In this document: one piece after another, positions 62,421-64,000 of the stretch
Position numbering within the stretch: the stretch's first letter is position 1
How the letters are laid out: every line of letters starts with the position of its first letter
Source: Baekduia alba
GTDB taxonomy: Bacteria; Actinomycetota; Thermoleophilia; Solirubrobacterales; Solirubrobacteraceae
Direction of reading: 5' to 3'
DNA length: 64,000 bases
NCBI RefSeq assembly: GCF_028416635.1
Contig: NZ_CP114013.1
Location: 1,984,001-2,048,000 of the forward strand
Program-made: the position numbers and the translations under genes
The notes under the pieces: model-generated
Told to the model about the DNA's origin: nothing
The model's input: the letters and a program-made list of their open reading frames with translations, nothing else
Databases searched by the model: none

Positions 62421-62662
62421 TCGGGCAGATGCTCGCGCACGTCGGCGGACTCCCGATCGAGGAGTGCCTGCCTTACGTCGCGCCGGCCGCGGCGGTGTGG
62501 GCGGGCGCATTGAGCGCGGTCGCGGGACGCGTGGTGCGAGGTTGGCGCCGACCCGAGGCTCAGGGTCCTAGACCCGGCTCCGACGCGACCGTGCTCGTGA
62601 TCCGTCGACAGGAGACCGCCGGCAGCGAGTCGGTCCGCGGAACGCCTCGCGGAACCCCTTGA
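62417..62662 (+). CDS. Small hypothetical protein coupled to TDT transporter
   Basis: 81 residues from ATG 62417. The first 40 form a hydrophobic stretch, 'GGLPIEECLPYVAPAAAVWA' and 'GALSAVAGRVVRGWRR', likely one membrane helix; the rest is polar and weakly constrained. The start overlaps the transporter stop, so it could be a small transporter subunit or regulator. Similar small 'AHxGGLPxEE' proteins occur in actinobacteria without known function. Confidence 0.5.
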   Translation: MIGQMLAHVGGLPIEECLPYVAPAAAVWAGALSAVAGRVVRGWRRPEAQGPRPGSDATVLVIRRQETAGSESVRGTPRGTP

Positions 62663-62941
62663 GCACAACACGCGACAGGCGGTTGGCGTGCGGGTGGGCG
62701 ACACATCGTCCTCGTCCACGGCTCAGTGCGGAGGATTCCACCCGGGACATGTTCGTCGCCGCATCGGACTGGCGGATGGGCGCGCGCGTTTCAGACTCGA
62801 TGATGTGAGGCCCCAGCTCGGTCGCCGTGGTCCGCTCCGTGGTGGCTGTCCCGTCTACAGTGGTCGATGCCGTGACGTCGATGTCCCCGCTCCTGCTTGT
62901 CGCCGGACTCTCGAGCTCGTAATGGTGACCGGCCTCGTACG

Positions 62942-63850
62942 ATGAGCTACTCAGCTGCAAATCCGCTGCCTGGATCGGATCTCGCCGCGTTCGTCGCTGC
63001 GGTCGAGGCGGGAAGCCTTCATGGCGCTGCGGACGCGCTTGACCTCACCCAGTCGGCGGTCACGAAGCGCATCAAGGCGCTCGAGAAGCGCGTCGGTGTC
63101 CGGCTGCTCGAGCGAGGGCGTTTCGGCGCGCGCCCGACCAAGGCGGGGGAGCTCCTGTACCCCGATGCCAAGCGCGCACTGCATGCCCTGGCGATCGCAG
63201 AGACCACGCTCACCGCGCATCGCGACGACCTTGCGGGTGGGCTGCGGCTGAGCGCCAGCTACACGATCGGGGAGGTGCTGCTGCCCGACTGGCTCGCTGC
63301 CTTTCGCTCGAGCCATCCGGAGATCCGCGCCCAGCTCGAGGTGGTCAACTCGATGGGGGTGTTGCGAGCCGTGCGCGAGGGGCGGTCCGACATCGGCTTC
63401 GTCGAAGGCTGCGACGACCTCCACGGCCTCGACACGATGGTCGTCGCGAAGGACGAGATCGCGGTCATCGTCGCGAGCGACCACCGGTGGGTGCGCCGGG
63501 CGCAGCTCGAGCCAGCGGTGCTCGCCCGCGAGCCGTACATCGCGAGGGAGAGCGGATCGGGCACACGCGCCGTCGCGGCCGCCGCGCTTTCGCCCGTCGG
63601 TCTCGAACTCCGCGCAGACCTCGAGCTCGCGAGTACCCAGAGTGTGAAGCGGGCCCTGACTCGGGGCGGGTTCTCGCTGATGTCGCGGCTGACGGTCGAG
63701 GCCGAGGAGCGCGCCGGCACGCTGCATTCCCTGCCCATCCGCGGGATCGATCTGTCCCGGGAGCTCCGCGCGGTACGCAACGAGGACACGGTCCGCTCGC
63801 CGGCGACCACCGCGTTCTGGCGATGGCTCGCCGACCGCGCGCACGACTGA
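62942..63850 (+). CDS. LysR-family regulator
   Basis: 302 residues from ATG 62942. HTH 'DLAAFVAAVEAGSLHGAADA' then 'LDLTQSAVTKRIKALEKRVG', effector domain from 'GGLRLSASYTIGEVLLPDWL', with 'REPYIARESGSGTRAVAAAA', a stretch seen in CysB-like/CbbR-like regulators of anion or sulfur metabolism. It lies in the same direction as the TDT transporter, 280 bases downstream, and may control it. No clear T-N11-A palindrome was found in the gap. Confidence 0.82.
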   Translation: MSYSAANPLPGSDLAAFVAAVEAGSLHGAADALDLTQSAVTKRIKALEKRVGVRLLERGRFGARPTKAGELLYPDAKRALHALAIAETTLTAHRDDLAGGLRLSASYTIGEVLLPDWLAAFRSSHPEIRAQLEVVNSMGVLRAVREGRSDIGFVEGCDDLHGLDTMVVAKDEIAVIVASDHRWVRRAQLEPAVLAREPYIARESGSGTRAVAAAALSPVGLELRADLELASTQSVKRALTRGGFSLMSRLTVEAEERAGTLHSLPIRGIDLSRELRAVRNEDTVRSPATTAFWRWLADRAHD

Positions 63851-63886
63851 CGCTCTTGCCCGGGGGATCCCGCTTCGGCGAGCCTC

Positions 63887-63908
63887 GGCGGCGGCGGGGG
63901 CCGCCGCC
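63887..63908. terminator. Bidirectional terminator-like hairpin
   Basis: GGCGGCGG pairs with CCGCCGCC around a CGGGGG loop between the LysR stop (63850) and the stop of the convergent partial gene (63911). Position supports termination from both sides. Confidence 0.55.
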
Positions 63909-63910
63909 CG

Positions 63911-64000
63911 TCAGCTCGCCACGATGGCGTCCTGGCCGGCCGGCCACGTGCCGCAGCACGTGTGGGCCGGATCGCGTAGCGAACGCAGCCGCACGCGCCA
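63911..64000 (-). CDS. Partial CDS, C-terminal end only
   Basis: On the minus strand the window edge opens into WRVRLRSLRDPAHTCCGTWP and ends AGQDAIVAS at TGA 63911-63913. Placement behind a hairpin and convergent to LysR suits a real gene end, but 29 residues are too few to name it. Confidence 0.35.
   Translation of the reverse strand, partial: WRVRLRSLRDPAHTCCGTWPAGQDAIVAS

Overview
The window is high-GC actinobacterial DNA. Leaderless or GTG starts, dense ATGA/GTGA gene overlaps, small secreted proteins rich in G/K/T, and Ig-like 'YQW..CD..G..C' surface repeats point to the class Thermoleophilia (Solirubrobacterales, Conexibacter/Solirubrobacter-like). That placement is inferred from style of sequence, not from a marker gene.

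Layout. (1) 0-4 kb: chromosomal flank with a partial unknown gene, an NTPase regulator, a divergent SDR, a frameshifted SRPBCC gene, tRNA-Gly(TCC), tRNA-Pro(GGG) and a terminator. (2) 4-16.3 kb: a decayed mobile/accessory zone that begins right at the tRNA-Pro terminator. It holds an IS1380-type remnant, a truncated tyrosine recombinase with a DUF6262-like partner, a frameshifted ArdC-like gene, and a polymorphic-toxin-like locus: lipoprotein signal piece, Ig/beta-propeller protein ending in a GIY-YIG-type nuclease domain, overlapping LRR-like putative immunity gene, and a scrap of a second toxin/immunity cassette. A multiply broken phage integrase and an Xre/RES toxin-antitoxin pair with a frameshifted toxin follow. 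(3) 16.3-42.5 kb: a large catabolic region. A tightly coupled minus-strand operon (hydrolase, NTF2-like, FAD monooxygenase, amidohydrolase, FAH hydrolase, cyclase, second FAH hydrolase) lies downstream of a substrate-binding protein; then come a TetR regulator, a ribose-type ABC importer, a divergent operon (extradiol dioxygenase, FAD monooxygenase, USP-like protein, kinase, enolase-like protein, 2-hydroxyacid dehydrogenase), and a P450/ferredoxin/ferredoxin-reductase operon divergent from a LysR regulator. (4) 42.6-43.6 kb: a degenerate copy of the tRNA-Pro 3' end plus terminator, a 12-bp tandem repeat and a second dead copy of the integrase, so 4-42.7 kb may be an old tRNA-Pro-anchored island. 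(5) 43.7-49.7 kb: DLH-like protein, cupin, PadR/DUF1048/ABC efflux operon, CorA. (6) 49.7-58.7 kb: a kdp potassium locus in the unusual order kinase-regulator-kdpF-kdpA-kdpC-kdpB, with KdpD split into two genes. (7) 58.8-64 kb: family-5 substrate-binding lipoprotein, a PNPOx-like pseudogene, a TDT-family transporter, a LysR regulator and the tail of a further gene.

How parts work together. The catabolic region reads as uptake (binding protein + ABC), ring activation (two FAD monooxygenases, P450 system), extradiol cleavage (VOC dioxygenase), hydrolysis of ring-fission products (FAH x2, cyclase, alpha/beta hydrolase, amidohydrolase) and entry to central metabolism (dehydrogenase, kinase, enolase-like protein). 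The two divergent promoters at 32.6 kb carry the same CGAATTAGAACG element just after the -10. The substrate is not evident. The most novel-looking item is the secreted GIY-YIG toxin/LRR immunity locus at 8.8-13.0 kb; a second is a two-hairpin leader found in two copies (8.3 and 44.8 kb), each directly upstream of a Shine-Dalgarno sequence and GTG start. Frameshifts concentrate in accessory genes while the long catabolic and kdp genes are open, so most look like real decay, although assembly indels cannot be excluded from one sequence.
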